Made by a program: the position numbers and the translations under genes. From NCBI GenBank assembly GCA_905235375.1, contig CAJOLH010000013.1, forward strand, positions 1 to 64,000: DNA of 64,000 nt. The letters are read 5' to 3'. Origin of the DNA: an uncultured Bacteroidales bacterium. Lineage in GTDB: Bacteria > Bacteroidota > Bacteroidia > Bacteroidales > UBA3663. Each line of letters begins with the position of its first letter. The stretch's first letter is position 1. The notes under the pieces were generated by a model. The model did not search any database, was not told the origin of the DNA, and worked only from the letters and a program-made list of their open reading frames with translations. Shown here one piece after another: positions 61,950-64,000 of the stretch.

Positions 61950-63146
61950 ATGAAAATTCTCGTACTGAACTGCGGTTCCTCTTCCCTCAAGTATAAGGTG
62001 TTCGACAACAAGAACGTCATTGCCCAGGGTGGTGTTGAAAAGATTGGTCTTCCCGATTCGTTCCTCAAGCTTACTGCTCCCGATGGTTCGAAGGTAGTCG
62101 TAGAGAACTTCATGCTCGAGCATACTGCTGCCGTCGAATTTGTCTTCAAGGAGCATCTGCTCAACCCGAAGTATGGCGTGCTGAAGTCGGCTGATGAGAT
62201 TCAGGCCGTAGGTCACCGTGTGCTGCATGGCGGCATGAAGGTCACCAAGTCCTGTTTGATCACCGATGAGGTTGTCGATGTCATCAAGGAATGTGCAGTC
62301 CTCGGCCCTCTTCACAATCCCGCCAACCTCAAGGGCATAATGGCCGTGAAGGAACTCCTTCCCACGGTTCCTCAGGTTGCCGTCTTCGATACAGCATTCC
62401 ATCAGACCATGCCCGAGAAGGCCTTCATGTATGCCATCCCGCTTAGCATCTACAAGAAGTGGGGCGTACGTCGCTATGGTTTCCACGGCACATCCCATCG
62501 TTTCGTCAGCAAGCGCACCATCGAGTATCTGGGTCTCGACCCCAACAATTCCAAACTCATCGTCGCTCACATCGGCAATGGTGCTTCGATGTCGGCAGTG
62601 GTCAATGGCAAGTGTGTCGATACATCTATGGGTCTCACCCCACTTGAGGGTCTTGTGATGGGCACCCGTTCGGGCGATATTGATGCTGCCGCTGTCACCT
62701 TCATCATGGAGAAGGAGGGACTCTCTCCTGCACAGATGGACACCTTCCTCAACAAGAAGTCAGGTATGCTCGGTCTCTGTGGCTCAAGCGATATGCGCGA
62801 TGCTACCATGAAGGCCAACGAAGGCGATGAGGATGCCAAGCGTGCACTCTCTGCCTACTACTACCGCGTCAAGAAGTACGTCGGTGCATACGCTGCCGCC
62901 ATGGGTGGTGTCGATGCCATCGCTTTCACGGGTGGTGTAGGAGAGAACGACAAGCTCTTCCGTGCCGAAGTCCTCAAGGATATGGAGTTCCTGGGCATCA
63001 AGCTCGATGCCGAGAAGAACAACAAGGTGCGTGGCGAAGAGGCCGTCATCTCTACTCCCGACTCCAAGGTCACTGTGGCCGTCGTTCCTACCGATGAGGA
63101 ACTGATGATTGCCACCGATACCGAGGAGATCGTAAATGCGCTCTAA
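61950..63146 (+). CDS. ackA: Acetate kinase
   Basis: AckA makes ATP and acetate from acetyl phosphate. The 398-residue ASKHA-fold protein has VLNCGSSSLKYKVFD at the start, VGHRVLHGG, VAVFDTAFHQTMPEKAFMYAIP, RRYGFHGTSHRFVSKR (catalytic His), LIVAHIGNGASMSAVVNGKCVDTSMGLTPLEGLVMGTRSGDIDAA and FTGGVGEND near the end. All key motifs are intact. It is the second gene of pta-ackA and is followed by a strong terminator. Confidence 0.98.
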   Translation: MKILVLNCGSSSLKYKVFDNKNVIAQGGVEKIGLPDSFLKLTAPDGSKVVVENFMLEHTAAVEFVFKEHLLNPKYGVLKSADEIQAVGHRVLHGGMKVTKSCLITDEVVDVIKECAVLGPLHNPANLKGIMAVKELLPTVPQVAVFDTAFHQTMPEKAFMYAIPLSIYKKWGVRRYGFHGTSHRFVSKRTIEYLGLDPNNSKLIVAHIGNGASMSAVVNGKCVDTSMGLTPLEGLVMGTRSGDIDAAAVTFIMEKEGLSPAQMDTFLNKKSGMLGLCGSSDMRDATMKANEGDEDAKRALSAYYYRVKKYVGAYAAAMGGVDAIAFTGGVGENDKLFRAEVLKDMEFLGIKLDAEKNNKVRGEEAVISTPDSKVTVAVVPTDEELMIATDTEEIVNAL

Positions 63147-63193
63147 GCCGCCCCGTGACTGGCTGATTTTAGCCGGCGAACTCAAATAAAAAC

Positions 63194-63233
63194 AATGTCG
63201 AAGTGGCAAAAACTGCTGCTTCGACATTTTTTT
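63194..63233 (+). terminator. Terminator after ackA
   Basis: AATGTCGAAG and CTTCGACATT form a perfect 10-bp stem, the loop contains a further small stem, and TTTTT follows. Confidence 0.88.
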
Positions 63234-63264
63234 GACTCAAGTGCAAAAGTTTTTCATCAATAAT

Positions 63265-63296
63265 TTTCGTCATATAAGATAAAAGATGTATCTTTG
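63265..63296 (+). promoter_or_regulatory. Promoter of rplS
   Basis: TTTC (63265-63268), 20 bases, TATCTTTG (63289-63296) followed by CACCCGC. The leader of about 135 bases before rplS contains G/C-rich stretches that could fold, as often in ribosomal-protein leaders; no known motif is recognised. Confidence 0.7.
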
Positions 63297-63439
63297 CACC
63301 CGCTTTCGGCCAGTTTTTTCGGCTTCTTCTACGAATGCCGGGCGAGGCAGGATGCAAGGCCTATGTCTGGGAACGCTACCAGTTATGCCTGACGGTCCAT
63401 TAATTATTATTATAAACCACTAAATTAAATTCAGTCATT

Positions 63440-63802
63440 ATGGCAGATTTGATGAAGATTGCTGAAGAGGCATTTGCCACAGGCAAGGAACTTCCAGCAT
63501 TCCAGAGCGGTGATACGATCACTGTATCCTACAAGATCCGTGAGGGTAACAAGGAGCGTATCCAGCAGTACCGAGGCGTTGTGATCCGCATTTCGGGTCA
63601 TGGTACCAAGAAGCGTTTTACCGTACGCAAGATTTCCGACGGCGTAGGTGTAGAGCGTATTTTCCCAATTGAGTCGCCCTTTATCGAGAAGGTTGAGATC
63701 AACAAGTATGGCAAGGTTCGCCGCGCCAAGCTCTATTATCTCCGCAACCTTCAGGGCAAGGCCGCTCGCATCCGCGACCGCAAGGCTCCTGTGGCAAAAT
63801 AA
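63440..63802 (+). CDS. rplS: 50S ribosomal protein L19
   Basis: L19 sits at the interface of the ribosomal subunits. The 120-residue protein has [91 protein letters not shown], the complete family signature. Here it is a single-gene unit between its own promoter and terminator, not in an rpsP-trmD operon. Confidence 0.98.
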   Translation: MADLMKIAEEAFATGKELPAFQSGDTITVSYKIREGNKERIQQYRGVVIRISGHGTKKRFTVRKISDGVGVERIFPIESPFIEKVEINKYGKVRRAKLYYLRNLQGKAARIRDRKAPVAK

Positions 63803-63832
63803 ACAAACCGCTAAACAGACAACACAATGTGA

Positions 63833-63859
63833 CACCCGGCTTTTCGCTGGGTGTTTTTA
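63833..63859 (+). terminator. Terminator after rplS
   Basis: CACCCGGC and GCTGGGTG pair (one G-U) around TTTTC and are followed by TTTTTATTT. Confidence 0.85.
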
Positions 63860-63939
63860 TTTACATTCAATCCCTCGCCAGCATTTGCCGACGAGGGATT
63901 GAATGATTAGTGTTTATAGTAGTTATGTATTAGGGATGC

Positions 63940-64000
63940 TTAGTCATCGACTTCAATCACTTGGAAGTTCTTGTTGTACTCAAGCTCCAAGCCGTTGTTG
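63940..64000 (-). CDS. C-terminal end of a minus-strand gene (partial)
   Basis: On the minus strand the last 20 codons before a TAA stop read NNGLELEYNKNFQVIEVDD. The gene continues beyond the right edge. The ending resembles that of small secreted PepSY-like (beta-lactamase-inhibitor-like) proteins of Bacteroidota, but 20 residues are too few for a call. Confidence 0.4.
   Translation of the reverse strand, partial: NNGLELEYNKNFQVIEVDD

Overview
The window reads as chromosomal DNA of a Bacteroidota bacterium, most likely Prevotellaceae (Prevotella in the broad sense). The main support is promoter architecture: most transcription units start behind TTTG-N19/20-TAnnTTTG (often TATCTTTGCA or TACCTTTGCA), the promoter type of this phylum, and Shine-Dalgarno sequences are weak or absent. 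Family content agrees: a C10 (streptopain-like) protease, a GH43 lipoprotein, a short TatD-like hydrolase, a YidE/YbjL-type transporter, the GH57 / GT4 / debranching-enzyme glycogen cluster, and an AraC protein resembling a stripped-down hybrid two-component regulator. No phage, plasmid, insertion sequence or CRISPR array was found. The window is mostly core genome.

Layout. 0.4-1.5 kb: rpsF-rpsR-rplI. 1.6-3.2 kb (minus): DUF486 membrane protein and proB. 3.5-8.7 kb: GH43 lipoprotein (+), TatD-like protein and C10 protease (-). 8.8-12.6 kb: M23 peptidase lipoprotein and C69 dipeptidase. 12.6-12.8 kb: an orphan short minus-strand transcription unit. 12.9-20.7 kb: rlmD, then uvrA followed by three GT2 glycosyltransferases and a hexapeptide acyltransferase. 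20.9-22.1 kb: xerC-like recombinase and hpf. 22.3-35.6 kb: tRNA-Gly, tRNA-Thr, tuf, tRNA-Trp, secE, nusG, rplKAJL and rpoBC, apparently one long unit with two hairpins between rplL and rpoB. 35.8-39.7 kb: AEC transporter, secreted GalM with a cysteine-rich insertion and a stand-alone PepD-lid-like protein (-), then a LacX-type epimerase (+). 39.8-45.4 kb (-): YidE-type transporter, and the etfB-etfA-small membrane protein-acyl-CoA dehydrogenase operon. 45.66-46.12 kb: a tandem array of 42-bp hairpin units. 46.3-49.9 kb: frameshifted asd, MATE transporter, deoC. 49.9-51.3 kb (-): yqeY-dtd-small membrane protein, with an 11-bp tandem repeat in the leader. 51.45-51.65 kb: tRNA-His and tRNA-Glu. 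51.7-53.4 kb (-): AraC regulator and helix-hairpin-helix protein. 53.5-58.2 kb (-): glycogen cluster. 58.4-63.8 kb (+): TetR regulator, fabG, RluA-type pseudouridine synthase, pta-ackA, rplS. The right edge clips the C-terminus of a minus-strand gene.

Functionally the window combines translation and transcription machinery, cell-envelope sugar and protein turnover, glycogen metabolism, acetate formation (pta-ackA) and an Etf/acyl-CoA dehydrogenase redox module. The least explained DNA is the 42-bp hairpin array at 45.66-46.12 kb, where units diverge in sequence yet most keep the ability to fold. Next come the orphan 17-codon transcription unit near 12.7 kb, the phased CTAGA array at 1.58-1.63 kb, and several proteins with missing or added key residues: a GH57-like protein without the expected catalytic residues, a mini-HTCS without its histidine, a cysteine-rich GalM and a PepD lid without a catalytic domain. 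All calls come from reading the sequence; no database search was run.
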